A DNA stretch of 64,000 nucleotides from Pseudomonas sp. MWU15-20650 (GTDB lineage: Bacteria; Pseudomonadota; Gammaproteobacteria; Pseudomonadales; Pseudomonadaceae). The notes beneath the pieces are model-generated. The model was given only the letters and a program-made list of their open reading frames with translations. It did not search any database and was not told where the DNA came from. How positions within the stretch are numbered: the first letter of the stretch is position 1; every line of letters starts with the position of its first letter. Where the stretch lies: NCBI RefSeq assembly GCF_023242475.1, contig NZ_JALJFG010000022.1, forward strand, positions 33,523-97,522, written 5' to 3'. The position numbers and the translations under genes are program-made. Of this stretch, positions 6,714-16,161 are shown piece after piece.

Positions 6714-9071
6714 TCAGACGCTGATGTTGTGCTTGGCCAGGAAGGCCACGAAGGCCTCTTCATCCAGCACCTTCAAGCCCAACTCACTGGCCTTGGCCAA
6801 CTTCGAACCGGCGCCCGGCCCAGCCACTACGCAGTGGGTCTTCGCCGACACGGAACCCGCAACCTTGGCCCCCAGGCTTTCGAGCTTGTCCTTGGCCACG
6901 TCACGACTCATCAGCTCCAGGGAACCGGTCAACACCCAGGTATGCCCCGCTTCCGGCAAGCCTTCGAGCGCCTTTTTCTCGCTCTGCCAGTGCATGCCGA
7001 AGTCCTTGAGCTGCTGCTCGATGGCCAGGGCATGGTTGGCGTTGTCGACGTTATCGAAGAAATCACGCACCGCCTTGGCCTGCTTCTCCGGCAACGCCTG
7101 GCGCATATCAAGCCAGTCGGCCTTGATCACGCCTTCGAGGGTGCCGAACTTGTCCGCCAGTTTCTGCGCCGCGCCCGGGCCGACACTGGGCACGTTCAGC
7201 TTGTCGAGCAAGCCATCCAGGGTGGTGCTGGCGGCGAACTCGGCGCTCAGGTCCCCCTGCTCCTGCAGTTGCAGGCCGCATTCGTCCGACGACAACAGCG
7301 CGCTGATCACGTTCTGGTTATGGCTGTCTTCAAAGAAGCTATGGATCTCATGCGCCACTTCCAGGCCCACATCCGGCAAGTACGTCAGCACTTGCGGCAA
7401 AGCCTTCTGCACGCGCTCCAACGATGCCAGGGAGCGCGCCAGCACCTTGGCCGTCTCCTCGCCCACGTCAGGTATGCCCAAGGCGTAGATAAAACGCGCC
7501 AGGGTCGGGGTCTTGCTGTTTTCGATAGCGGCGATCAGCTTCTTGCTGGAAATATCGGCGAAGCCTTCCAGGTCGATGATCTGTTCGTACTTGAGCTTGT
7601 AGAGGTCAGCCGGCGAACCGATGAGCTTTTCATCCACCAGTTGCTCGATGGTCTTGTCGCCCAGGCCGTCAATGTCCATGGCGCGGCGCGAAACGAAATG
7701 GATAATCGCCTGCTTGAGCTGTGCACCACAGGCCAGCCGCCCGACGCAGCGGTACACCGCACCTTCGCTGACGGTTTCCTTGCCCTTGCTGCGTTTTACC
7801 AATTGCGTGCGCTCCACATGGGAGCCACACACCGGGCAGTGCTCGGGAATCTGCACTGCACGGGCGTTTTCCGGGCGACGCTCAAGCACCACCGAGACGA
7901 CCTGCGGGATCACATCACCGGCGCGGCGAATGATCACGGTGTCGCCGATCATCAGGCCCAGGCGCGCGACTTCGTCCATGTTGTGCAAGGTAGCGTTAGA
8001 CACCGTCACGCCAGCAACCTTGACCGGTTTCAGGCGTGCCACCGGGGTCACGGCACCGGTGCGGCCCACCTGGAACTCCACGTCGAGCAGCTCGGTCAAC
8101 TCTTCCATCGCCGGGAATTTATGCGCGATGGCCCAACGCGGCTCACGGGCACGAAAGCCCAGCTCACGCTGGGAGGCAATGCTGTTGACCTTGAAGACCA
8201 CACCGTCGATTTCATACGGCAAGCTGTTACGCCGCTCGCCGATATCGCGGTAGTACGCCAGGCAATCCTGGATGCCCTTGGCCAGTTTCAATTCGTGGCT
8301 GACGGGCATGCCCCACTGTTTCAACTGCTGCAGGTTGCCGATATGGGTGTCGCTGATATCGGTGGTCACGCCATAGCCGCAGAACTCCAGCGGGCGGCTG
8401 GCGGTGATTTTCGAGTCCAGTTGGCGCAGGCTGCCCGCGGCGGCGTTGCGTGGGTTGGCGAAGGTCTTGCCACCCACTTCCAGTTGCGAGGCATTCAAGC
8501 GCTCGAAACCGGCCTTGGACATGAACACTTCGCCGCGCACCTCCAGGGTGGCCGGCCAACCGCTGCCGTGCAGCTTCAACGGAATATTACGTACGGTGCG
8601 TACATTGACGCTGATGTCTTCACCGGTGGTGCCGTCGCCTCGGGTCGCGCCGCGGACCAATTCACCGTCCTGGTACAGCAGGCTGACTGCCAGGCCATCC
8701 AGCTTCGGCTCGCAGCTGTACTCCACCGCCGCACCACCGCCAAACAGATCGCCCACCGGCAGGTCGAGCCCCTCGGTTACCCGCCGATCAAACTCAAGCA
8801 TGGTGGTTTCATCGAACGCGTTGCCCAGGCTGAGCATCGGGATCTCGTGCTTGACCTGGGTAAACGCCGACAGCGCCGCACTGCCGACCCGCTGCGTCGG
8901 CGAATCGCGCGTTACCAGGTCCGGGTGCTCGGCTTCCAGGGCCTTGAGCTCGTGGAACAACCGGTCGTATTCGGCGTCCGGAATACTCGGCTCGTCGAGG
9001 ACGTGGTAGCGGTAATTATGCTGATCCAGTTCAGCGCGCAGTTCGAGGATGCGGGTGTGGGCGGCGGTCAT
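6714..9071 (-). CDS. ligA: NAD-dependent DNA ligase
   Basis: This essential ligase seals nicks in lagging-strand synthesis and repair, using NAD+. The start at 9069-9071 (MTAAHTRILELR) follows a GAGAG site and gives 785 residues; a slightly longer frame upstream is rejected. The adenylated lysine lies in CEPKLDG (about K123). The zinc finger begins CPVCGSH (about 409). Helix-hairpin-helix repeats follow, and a BRCT domain (HTWVLTGSLELMSRD...) closes the protein. It is preceded by zipA and followed by the metallopeptidase gene, all on the minus strand. Confidence 0.97.
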   Translation of the reverse strand: MTAAHTRILELRAELDQHNYRYHVLDEPSIPDAEYDRLFHELKALEAEHPDLVTRDSPTQRVGSAALSAFTQVKHEIPMLSLGNAFDETTMLEFDRRVTEGLDLPVGDLFGGGAAVEYSCEPKLDGLAVSLLYQDGELVRGATRGDGTTGEDISVNVRTVRNIPLKLHGSGWPATLEVRGEVFMSKAGFERLNASQLEVGGKTFANPRNAAAGSLRQLDSKITASRPLEFCGYGVTTDISDTHIGNLQQLKQWGMPVSHELKLAKGIQDCLAYYRDIGERRNSLPYEIDGVVFKVNSIASQRELGFRAREPRWAIAHKFPAMEELTELLDVEFQVGRTGAVTPVARLKPVKVAGVTVSNATLHNMDEVARLGLMIGDTVIIRRAGDVIPQVVSVVLERRPENARAVQIPEHCPVCGSHVERTQLVKRSKGKETVSEGAVYRCVGRLACGAQLKQAIIHFVSRRAMDIDGLGDKTIEQLVDEKLIGSPADLYKLKYEQIIDLEGFADISSKKLIAAIENSKTPTLARFIYALGIPDVGEETAKVLARSLASLERVQKALPQVLTYLPDVGLEVAHEIHSFFEDSHNQNVISALLSSDECGLQLQEQGDLSAEFAASTTLDGLLDKLNVPSVGPGAAQKLADKFGTLEGVIKADWLDMRQALPEKQAKAVRDFFDNVDNANHALAIEQQLKDFGMHWQSEKKALEGLPEAGHTWVLTGSLELMSRDVAKDKLESLGAKVAGSVSAKTHCVVAGPGAGSKLAKASELGLKVLDEEAFVAFLAKHNISV

Positions 9072-9158
9072 GGGTGTTCTCTCATAAAGCAAAAGAGCAG
9101 CCGAAGCTGCTCAATATGTTAGTGCACGGATTCTACAGACAACGCTTAAGATCGAACC

Positions 9159-10022
9159 TTAGCGTTTCTGTGTCAGGGCGCGACGCTCGAACTCGACGAT
9201 GCGCTGACGGTAATGCTCGATGGTCTGGGCGGTCAGGACGCTGCGTTGGTCGTCCTTGAGCTCGCCGTTGAGCTCCTGGGAGAGCTTGCGGGCAGCAGCC
9301 ACCATCACGTCGAACGCTTGTTTCGGGTGACGCGGGCCTGGCAACCCGAGGAAGAAACTCACGGCTGGCGTGCTGAACAGGTCGATGTCGTCCAGGTCGA
9401 AGGTGCCCGGCTTGACCGCGTTGGCCATGGAGAACAGGACTTCGCCGTTACCGGCCATGCTTTCGTGACGGTGGAAGATGTCCATCTCGCCAAAGCGCAG
9501 GCCACTTTCCAGGATGTTCTGCAACAGCGCCGGGCCTTTGAAGCCTGCAGCGTCGCGGCAGATCACACTGATGACCAGGACTTCTTCGGCGGCCGGCTGA
9601 TCGTTGACCGACTGGCGCGGGGCGCTCTTGGTCGGGGTCTCGTCAGGGAAATCGTCATCACGGCTGCTGAAGCTCGGGCCTTCATCGACGTCGAGGTTCA
9701 GGTCACCCTGGTGCGGCTCGGCAACCGCCGCGCTACCGCGCTTGCCACGCTTGGAAGACGGCTCGCGGGCTTCCCGCACCGGCGCGCTCATCGACGGCAA
9801 GTCGTGCTCGTCCAGTTGCGGTTCTTTATGGGTATCCAGCACGCGGGGCGGCCCCAGCAGCTCGGCGCTGCCGTCGTCGTCAGGCAAGTTGGACAGGTTT
9901 CGGTCCAAACGGAACTTGAGCTTGCCCTTGCCACCGCGCATGCGGCGCCAGCCATCAAAAAGAATACCGGCAATGACAATAATGCCGATGACGATCAGCC
10001 ACTCGCGCAGACCGATTTCCAT
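9159..10022 (-). CDS. zipA: Cell division protein ZipA
   Basis: The start at 10020-10022 (MEIGLREWLIVIG) places a single N-terminal membrane helix (about residues 5-24) followed by a basic stretch, a long charged/Ser-Pro-rich linker and the C-terminal FtsZ-binding domain (VISVICRDAAGFKGPALLQ...). The product is 287 residues. ZipA anchors the FtsZ ring to the inner membrane. An upstream in-frame ATG lacks a good ribosome binding site and would bury the membrane helix. It lies between smc and ligA, the arrangement usual in Pseudomonas. Confidence 0.95.
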   Translation of the reverse strand: MEIGLREWLIVIGIIVIAGILFDGWRRMRGGKGKLKFRLDRNLSNLPDDDGSAELLGPPRVLDTHKEPQLDEHDLPSMSAPVREAREPSSKRGKRGSAAVAEPHQGDLNLDVDEGPSFSSRDDDFPDETPTKSAPRQSVNDQPAAEEVLVISVICRDAAGFKGPALLQNILESGLRFGEMDIFHRHESMAGNGEVLFSMANAVKPGTFDLDDIDLFSTPAVSFFLGLPGPRHPKQAFDVMVAAARKLSQELNGELKDDQRSVLTAQTIEHYRQRIVEFERRALTQKR

Positions 10023-10281
10023 GTAATCCCGTGCCTCTAATAAAAAATGCTGAAAAATAAGGGGTTTAGCACCGTGCAAACCGCTTTAAAACGTGGCGCC
10101 AACTCTATGTTCTGACTGACGTTTTGCCCACGCATACGAAAAATTGACATTAAACTAGCACGACCAAAGATAACTTTACACCGTCTGTCAAAATGCCTTG
10201 AACAAATATGTCCATTTGCCACTTTCGCCAGACCGGTAAATCGCCCCACGTCGCGCTAAAAAATATCCCTCATGGCGCGGT
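10023..10281. other. smc / zipA spacer
   Basis: This 259-base AT-rich region separates smc from zipA and must contain the zipA promoter on the minus strand. A TTGACA reads at the complement of 10186-10191, but no -10 at proper spacing was convincing. No hairpin stood out. Confidence 0.4.
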
Positions 10282-13200
10282 TCAGGATTCCACCATTGCC
10301 ATCGCCTCTTCCACGTCCACCGCTACCAACCGTGAACAACCCGGTTCGTGCATCGTCACCCCCATCAGTTGATCCGCCATTTCCATGGCGATCTTGTTGT
10401 GGGTGATATAGATGAACTGCACGGTCTGGGACATCTCTTTGACCAACCGAGCGTAGCGTCCAACGTTAGCGTCATCCAGCGGCGCGTCAACTTCATCGAG
10501 CATGCAGAACGGCGCCGGGTTCAACTTGAAGATGGCAAATACCAGGGCCAATGCGGTCAGGGCTTTTTCGCCGCCGGACAACAAATGGATGGTGCTGTTC
10601 TTCTTGCCCGGAGGCCGCGCCATGATCGTCACCCCTGTATCGAGTAGATCTTCGCCCGTCAGTTCCAAGTAAGCGCTGCCACCACCGAAAACTTTTGGGA
10701 ATAACGCCTGTAAACCGCCATTAATCTGATCAAAGGTATCTTTGAAGCGGTTACGGGTTTCCTTGTCGATCTTGCGGATCACGTTTTCCAAGGTGTCCAG
10801 GGCTTCGACCAAGTCGGCGTCCTGGGCATCCAGATAACGTTTGCGCTCGGACTGCTGCTGGTACTCGTCGATGGCCGCCAGGTTGATCGCACCCAGGCGC
10901 TGAATACGCGCAGCAATCCGTTCCAGTTCTTCTTCAGCGTCTTTCTCGTTGGCCTGGGCGGTCAGGGTGTTAAGCACGCCATGCAGGTCGTAGCCGTCTT
11001 CCAGCAATTGGTCTTGCAAGGTCTTGCGGCGCACCGTGAGGGCTTGCCATTCCATGCGTTGCTGTTCGAGCTGGCCGCGGATCAACTGGGATTGCTGCTC
11101 GGCCTGGGTGCGACGTTTTTCTGCGTCGCGCAGTTCGCGGTCAGCATCTTCCAGGGCGATCTGCGCGGTCTTGAGTTCTTCGTCGACAGTCATGCGCTTG
11201 TCGAGCAACTCTTCGAGCTTGAGGCGCAACTCTTCCAACGGCGCTTCGCCCTCCTCAAGATTGAGACTGAGCTGCTCGCGCTTTTCGGTCAGGCGTTCAG
11301 ACTGCATCTCCAGGCGCTCAAGGGCCTGGCGCGTGGAGTCGTGCTGGGCGCGCAAAGAACCGAGGCGCACCGCTAGCTGGTGGGCATGATCCTTGTGCTG
11401 GCGAGCTTCCTGGCGCACGCGGTCGAGGCGTTCACGCAGGCTGTCGCGCTGGGCCAGCAGCAGCTCGCGCTGCTCGGTATCCAGGGCCATGCTGTCGAGG
11501 GCCTCCTGCAAGTGCAGGCGCGCTTCGCCGATCTGTTCGTGTTCGAGGGCGCGCTGCTCGCCCATCTCGGCCACTTCTTCATCAAGGCGAGTGCGACGCA
11601 GGGTCAACTGCTCGACCTTGGCTTTGCTCGCCGACAACTGGGCTTTCAATTCGCCTTGCTGGCGCGCTTCGTCCTGTAACAGGCGGCGCAGGTGTTCGCG
11701 GCCGGTTTCCTGCTGGCGTTGCGTAGCGCGCAGGGTTTGCAGTTCGGTTTCCAGGCTTTCGAGCGTGGCTTCGCGCTCTTCACGTTCGGCGATCAGGTTG
11801 ACGATTTCCTGGCCCCGGGCCAAGACGCCGCTTTCCGCTTCGCTGGCGCGGCGTACGCGCAGGAAGTGCCGGCCTACCCAGAAGCCGTCACGGCTGATCA
11901 GGCTTTCGCCAGCGCCCAGTTGCCCGCGTTGGGCCAGGGCCTGCTCAAGTGATTCAACCGGCTTGACCTGGCCCAGCCAAGGCGACAAATCGACCGCCGC
12001 CTCGACTTTATCCAGCAAACTGCCCGGCACCCGCGTGCCATCGGCGGCGGGACTGAGCAAGCGCAGATCGCCCTGGGCAAAACCGGCCAGGTCGAAACCG
12101 CCAAAATCATCCACCAGCACCGCTTGCAAGTCGGCGCCCAACACGGTTTCCACCGCCAGCTCCCAACCGGCTTCGACTTTCAACCCTTCAGCCAGGCGTG
12201 GGCGTTCGGCCAAATGCTGGTCACGCAACCACTCGGCAGTACCGGTGCCCGGGTCAAGCGCGGCTTGCTGCAAGGCTTCGAGGGATGCCAGCCGGCCGTT
12301 GAGCCGCTGCAAATCGCCCTGGGCCTGCTGCTGCGCCTGGGTCGCTGTCTGCAATTGCTGACGCAGTTGCTCCAGGCGTTCCACTTGCTGTTCTTCGCTG
12401 GCCTCCAGCTCTTCCAGGGTCATTTCGCTTTCGGCCAGTTGCTCGCTGAGCGTCATGATCGCCGCGTCTTCCGGGTCGGCGGCGAGCAGCACCCGCTCTT
12501 CCTGCAGGCGGCGCTGGCGCTCGGCCAGGCGTTCCATACTGGTTTCCAACTGCTGGATGCGCGACTGCTGCACCTCGGCCTGGCGACGCGGCTCGGCGGA
12601 CTGCAGGTTGAAGGCGTCCCACTGCTCCTGCCAGCCGTGCATGGTAAGTTCGGATTCTTCCAGGGCCGCGGCGGCTTCTTCGGCGGCGGCGCTGGTGATT
12701 TCCTGCTCGGGGGTGAGCATGTCCAGCTCTTCGCCGAGGGTCAGCAGCAAGGTCCGGTCATGACCCAGGTGCGACTCGGTCTCCAGGCGCGCGCGCTCGG
12801 CTTCCTTGAGATCATCCTGTAACTGGCGCAACCGCTGCTGCCCGTGCTGGATGCTCTGCTCGACCCGGGCGATATCGCCGCCCACCGAATAGAAGCGGCC
12901 CTGCACCAGATTGAAGCGTTCGGACAGGTCATGGTGACCATCACGCAGGCGTTCAATACTCGCATCGGCGTTTCGCTGCTCGGCCACCAGTGCTTCGAAG
13001 CTGATTTCCTGGGTGCCAATAATGGCTTCGCGCTGCCCTACCTGGTCATTCAGGGCCTGCCAGCGCAGGGCCGAGAGTTGTGCCTTGAGCTGGCGCTCTT
13101 CGCCCTTGTATTCCTGATACTTCTCGGCGGCCTGGGCCTGGCGGTGCAGGCGCTCCAGTTGGCGCTCCAGCTCTTCGCGCAGGTCGGTCAGGCGGGCGAG

Positions 13201-13770
13201 GTTTTCATGGGTACGGCGGATCCGGTTTTCGGTCTCGCGCCGGCGCTCCTTGTACTTGGAGATGCCGGCCGCTTCTTCGATAAAGTTACGCAGGTCTTCG
13301 GGCTTGGCTTCGATCAACTTGGAGATCATGCCCTGCTCGATGATCGAGTAGCTGCGCGGGCCCAGGCCTGTGCCGAGGAAAATATCGGTGATGTCCCGAC
13401 GGCGACACTTGGTGCCGTTGAGGAAGTAACTGTTCTGGCTGTCACGCGTGACTTTGCGGCGGATGGAAATTTCCGCGTACGCCGCATATTCACCAACCAG
13501 GGTGCCGTCGGAGTTATCGAACACCAGCTCAATACTGGCCTGGCTCACCGGCTTACGGCTGGTGGAGCCGTTGAAGATGACGTCGGTCATCGACTCGCCA
13601 CGCAGGTTTTTTGCCGAGCTCTCGCCCATCACCCAGCGTACGGCGTCGATGATGTTCGACTTGCCGCAGCCATTGGGCCCCACCACCGCCGCCATGTTAC
13701 TGGGGAAGTTCACCGTGGTCGGGTCGACGAAGGATTTGAACCCCGCCAGTTTGATGCACTTGAGCCGCAC
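10282..13770 (-). CDS. smc: Chromosome segregation protein SMC
   Basis: This 1162-residue SMC ATPase organises the chromosome. The N-terminal Walker A (GPNGCGKSNIIDAVRWVMGE) and the C-terminal LSGGEKALTALALVFAI signature with Walker B (FCMLDEVDAPLDD) are separated by two long coiled coils and a globular hinge in the middle (about 510-640). The start codon is GTG (complement of 13768-13770), two bases after the stop of the GntR gene, so translation may be coupled. No strong ribosome binding site is visible. No scpA or scpB is adjacent. Confidence 0.97.
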   Translation of the reverse strand: MRLKCIKLAGFKSFVDPTTVNFPSNMAAVVGPNGCGKSNIIDAVRWVMGESSAKNLRGESMTDVIFNGSTSRKPVSQASIELVFDNSDGTLVGEYAAYAEISIRRKVTRDSQNSYFLNGTKCRRRDITDIFLGTGLGPRSYSIIEQGMISKLIEAKPEDLRNFIEEAAGISKYKERRRETENRIRRTHENLARLTDLREELERQLERLHRQAQAAEKYQEYKGEERQLKAQLSALRWQALNDQVGQREAIIGTQEISFEALVAEQRNADASIERLRDGHHDLSERFNLVQGRFYSVGGDIARVEQSIQHGQQRLRQLQDDLKEAERARLETESHLGHDRTLLLTLGEELDMLTPEQEITSAAAEEAAAALEESELTMHGWQEQWDAFNLQSAEPRRQAEVQQSRIQQLETSMERLAERQRRLQEERVLLAADPEDAAIMTLSEQLAESEMTLEELEASEEQQVERLEQLRQQLQTATQAQQQAQGDLQRLNGRLASLEALQQAALDPGTGTAEWLRDQHLAERPRLAEGLKVEAGWELAVETVLGADLQAVLVDDFGGFDLAGFAQGDLRLLSPAADGTRVPGSLLDKVEAAVDLSPWLGQVKPVESLEQALAQRGQLGAGESLISRDGFWVGRHFLRVRRASEAESGVLARGQEIVNLIAEREEREATLESLETELQTLRATQRQQETGREHLRRLLQDEARQQGELKAQLSASKAKVEQLTLRRTRLDEEVAEMGEQRALEHEQIGEARLHLQEALDSMALDTEQRELLLAQRDSLRERLDRVRQEARQHKDHAHQLAVRLGSLRAQHDSTRQALERLEMQSERLTEKREQLSLNLEEGEAPLEELRLKLEELLDKRMTVDEELKTAQIALEDADRELRDAEKRRTQAEQQSQLIRGQLEQQRMEWQALTVRRKTLQDQLLEDGYDLHGVLNTLTAQANEKDAEEELERIAARIQRLGAINLAAIDEYQQQSERKRYLDAQDADLVEALDTLENVIRKIDKETRNRFKDTFDQINGGLQALFPKVFGGGSAYLELTGEDLLDTGVTIMARPPGKKNSTIHLLSGGEKALTALALVFAIFKLNPAPFCMLDEVDAPLDDANVGRYARLVKEMSQTVQFIYITHNKIAMEMADQLMGVTMHEPGCSRLVAVDVEEAMAMVES

Positions 13771-13772
13771 GT

Positions 13773-14432
13773 TTAGGCGCCCGCCAACGCAGCGATGACC
13801 AGCGAGCTGCTGCGCTGGCAGTAGGCCGACAGCACCTGGCGGATCTGTGGCAGGTCACGGGCGAGAACCGCCGCGAGCAGTTGCTCGAACAGCGCCAGGA
13901 ACTCGCTCATGGACGCCTTGCGCTGATCCAGGGCCAAGTAATAAGCGCGATTCATTGCCGGTTGCAGGTTTTCGACGGTTTCCTGCAAGTACGGGTTGTT
14001 GGCGAAGGGGTACGCGGCGCGCATCACATTGAAGCTTTCCTCGACGAAGGCGCGGATGTCCTCGCGCTCCAAGCTCAGCTGCAGGCGTTGCTGGATCTGC
14101 AGGAACGGCGCCATGTCGGCCTGGGTCTGCCAGCCTTCGGCGACCGCATTGCCCAACAGGATGTACATCTCGCCCATCAGGGTGCACAGGCTCTGCACCT
14201 TGTGTGCGGTGAGCTCGGTGACATGGGCGCCACGGCGCGGCAGGATCGCGATCAGATGGCGACGTTCGAGGATCAGCAAGGCTTCACGCACGGAACCGCG
14301 GCTGACGTTGAGCGCCAGCGTGACCTTTTGCTCCTGGATCCGCTCCCCAGGCTTGAGATCGCCGCGAATAATACGTTCGGCGAGGTGGTGAGCGATTTGC
14401 TCGGCGAGACTGTCCGGCGCCTTGAACGTCAT
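13773..14432 (-). CDS. GntR-family (FadR/FCD-type) transcriptional regulator, probable regulator of the xdh genes
   Basis: This 219-residue regulator has a winged helix-turn-helix at residues about 10-75 (GERIQEQKVTLALNVSRGSVREALLILE) and an all-helical FCD ligand domain. It is divergent from xdhA. Two TGACC-type palindromes of the FCD-GntR kind lie in the shared region at 14617-14653, so purine-responsive control of xdhABC-guaD and autoregulation are likely. Its 3' end abuts smc by two bases. The ligand is not known from sequence. Confidence 0.88.
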   Translation of the reverse strand: MTFKAPDSLAEQIAHHLAERIIRGDLKPGERIQEQKVTLALNVSRGSVREALLILERRHLIAILPRRGAHVTELTAHKVQSLCTLMGEMYILLGNAVAEGWQTQADMAPFLQIQQRLQLSLEREDIRAFVEESFNVMRAAYPFANNPYLQETVENLQPAMNRAYYLALDQRKASMSEFLALFEQLLAAVLARDLPQIRQVLSAYCQRSSSLVIAALAGA

Positions 14433-14616
14433 GTTTTCCCTTCAAAATCTTCTATCGATACAAGCGCGGCAGTGTAGCGCATTGGCCCGCTGATGGCGCT
14501 ACGCCCACCGTGGCGAATTTGGCATGAAATAAGCAACATCGAAAGCCCACAAGCCGCCAAAAACACCGGTTCCAGAAGACTGGACCATAATTGAAAGGGT
14601 TGCGACCGCACTTTCT

Positions 14617-14653
14617 TGACCTTCCGGTCAGAAAATCGTTGACCGAAAAGTCA
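14617..14653. promoter_or_regulatory. Paired GntR-type operator palindromes before xdhA
   Basis: TGACC-TTCC-GGTCA (14617-14630) is perfect. TGACC-GAAA-AGTCA (14640-14653) has one mismatch. Their centres are 23 bases apart, about two helical turns. They lie 60-100 bases before the xdhA start, between xdhA and the divergent GntR gene. Four-base-spaced palindromes are usual for FCD-type GntR regulators. Confidence 0.65.
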
Positions 14654-14712
14654 GACATGACTAGATTCGGCGCAAAGCGGTTAACAACAATAATGAGTCT
14701 GCGAGGCCTTCC

Positions 14713-16161
14713 GTGATCCAGTTTTTACTTAACCAGGAACTCCGTAGCGAGCACGCCCTGGACCCCAACCTGACCGTGCTCAACTATTTGCGTGAGCATC
14801 TGGGCAAATCCGGTACCAAGGAAGGCTGCGCCAGCGGCGACTGTGGTGCGTGCACCGTGGTGGTGGGCGAGTTGCACACCGACGAGCAAGGCAGCGAGCA
14901 GATTCGCTATCGCAGCCTCAATTCGTGCCTGACGTTTGTATCGTCGCTGCACGGCAAACAACTGATCAGCGTCGAAGACCTCAAGCACCAGGGCCAACTG
15001 CACAGCGTGCAACAGGCCATGGTGGAGTGCCACGGTTCACAGTGCGGCTTTTGCACACCGGGCTTTGTAATGTCGTTGTTTGCCCTGCAAAAGAACAGCG
15101 ACGCACCCGACAGCCAAAAGGCCCACGAAGCCCTGGCCGGCAACCTGTGCCGTTGCACCGGCTATCGCCCGATCCTGGCCGCCGCCGAACAGGCGTGCTG
15201 CAACAAGCCAATGGACCAGTTCGACAGCCGCCAGGCCGAGACCATCGCCCGCCTCAAAACTATCGCGCCGACGCAAACCGGTGAACTCAACAGCGGCGAT
15301 AAGCGCTGCCTGGTACCGCTGACTGTCGCCGACCTGGCGGACCTCTACGACGCTTACCCCCAAGCCCGTCTGCTGGCCGGCGGCACTGACCTGGCGCTGG
15401 AAGTCACACAGTTCCATCGCACCCTGCCGGTGATGATCTACGTTGGCAATATCGAGGAAATGAAGCGCATCGAGTCCTTCGACGACCGCCTGGAAATCGG
15501 TGCGGCCACCGCGCTCTCCGATTGCTACACCGCGCTGCACCACGAATACCCGGACTTCGGTGAACTGCTGCAGCGCTTCGCCTCCCTGCAAATCCGTAAC
15601 CAGGGCACCCTCGGCGGCAACATCGGTAACGCCTCGCCCATCGGTGATTCGCCACCGCTGCTGATCGCCTTGGGCGCGCAGATTGTGCTGTGTAAAGGCA
15701 ACGTGCGCCGCACGCTGGCCCTGGAAGACTATTTCATCGACTACCGCGTCACCGCCCGTCAGGACAGCGAATTCATCGAGAAAATCGTCGTCCCCAAAGG
15801 CCACTCACTGTTCCGTGCCTACAAGGTTTCCAAGCGCCTGGACGATGATATTTCCGCCGTCTGCGCGGCCTTCAACCTGAAGATCGAGAACGGTGTGATC
15901 AGCGATGCCCGTGTGGCGTTCGGCGGCATGGCCGCCACGCCCAAGCGAGCTAAAAGCTGCGAAGCCGTGTTGGTCGGTGCCACCTGGAATTCGGCAACCG
16001 TGGAGAAAGCCTGCGCCGCCCTGGCCGAGGACTTCACGCCGTTGTCGGACTTCCGTGCCAGCAAGGAGTACCGCCTGCTCAGCGCACAGAACCTGCTGCG
16101 CAAATACTTCATCGAACTGCAAACGCCGCACATCGAGACTCGGGTGACCGCTTATGTCTAA
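14713..16161 (+). CDS. xdhA: Xanthine dehydrogenase small subunit (2Fe-2S and FAD)
   Basis: This 482-residue subunit carries electrons from the molybdenum site to NAD+. The plant-type 2Fe-2S cluster cysteines are in EGCASGDCGACTVV (about residues 40). The second cluster is in CGFCTPGFVMS and NLCRCTGYRPI. The FAD-binding domain occupies about 180-380 (LLAGGTDLALEVT, GNIGNASPIGDSPP). The start codon is GTG at 14713, with GAGG upstream. The gene overlaps xdhB by 8 bases. The operon converts hypoxanthine/xanthine to urate. Confidence 0.96.
   Translation: MIQFLLNQELRSEHALDPNLTVLNYLREHLGKSGTKEGCASGDCGACTVVVGELHTDEQGSEQIRYRSLNSCLTFVSSLHGKQLISVEDLKHQGQLHSVQQAMVECHGSQCGFCTPGFVMSLFALQKNSDAPDSQKAHEALAGNLCRCTGYRPILAAAEQACCNKPMDQFDSRQAETIARLKTIAPTQTGELNSGDKRCLVPLTVADLADLYDAYPQARLLAGGTDLALEVTQFHRTLPVMIYVGNIEEMKRIESFDDRLEIGAATALSDCYTALHHEYPDFGELLQRFASLQIRNQGTLGGNIGNASPIGDSPPLLIALGAQIVLCKGNVRRTLALEDYFIDYRVTARQDSEFIEKIVVPKGHSLFRAYKVSKRLDDDISAVCAAFNLKIENGVISDARVAFGGMAATPKRAKSCEAVLVGATWNSATVEKACAALAEDFTPLSDFRASKEYRLLSAQNLLRKYFIELQTPHIETRVTAYV

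Noticed and set aside
6594..9122. 842-codon open frame on the plus strand opposite ligA
   Set aside because: It is a shadow of ligA in GC-rich DNA; it has no family motif and low-complexity Gln/His/Arg composition.
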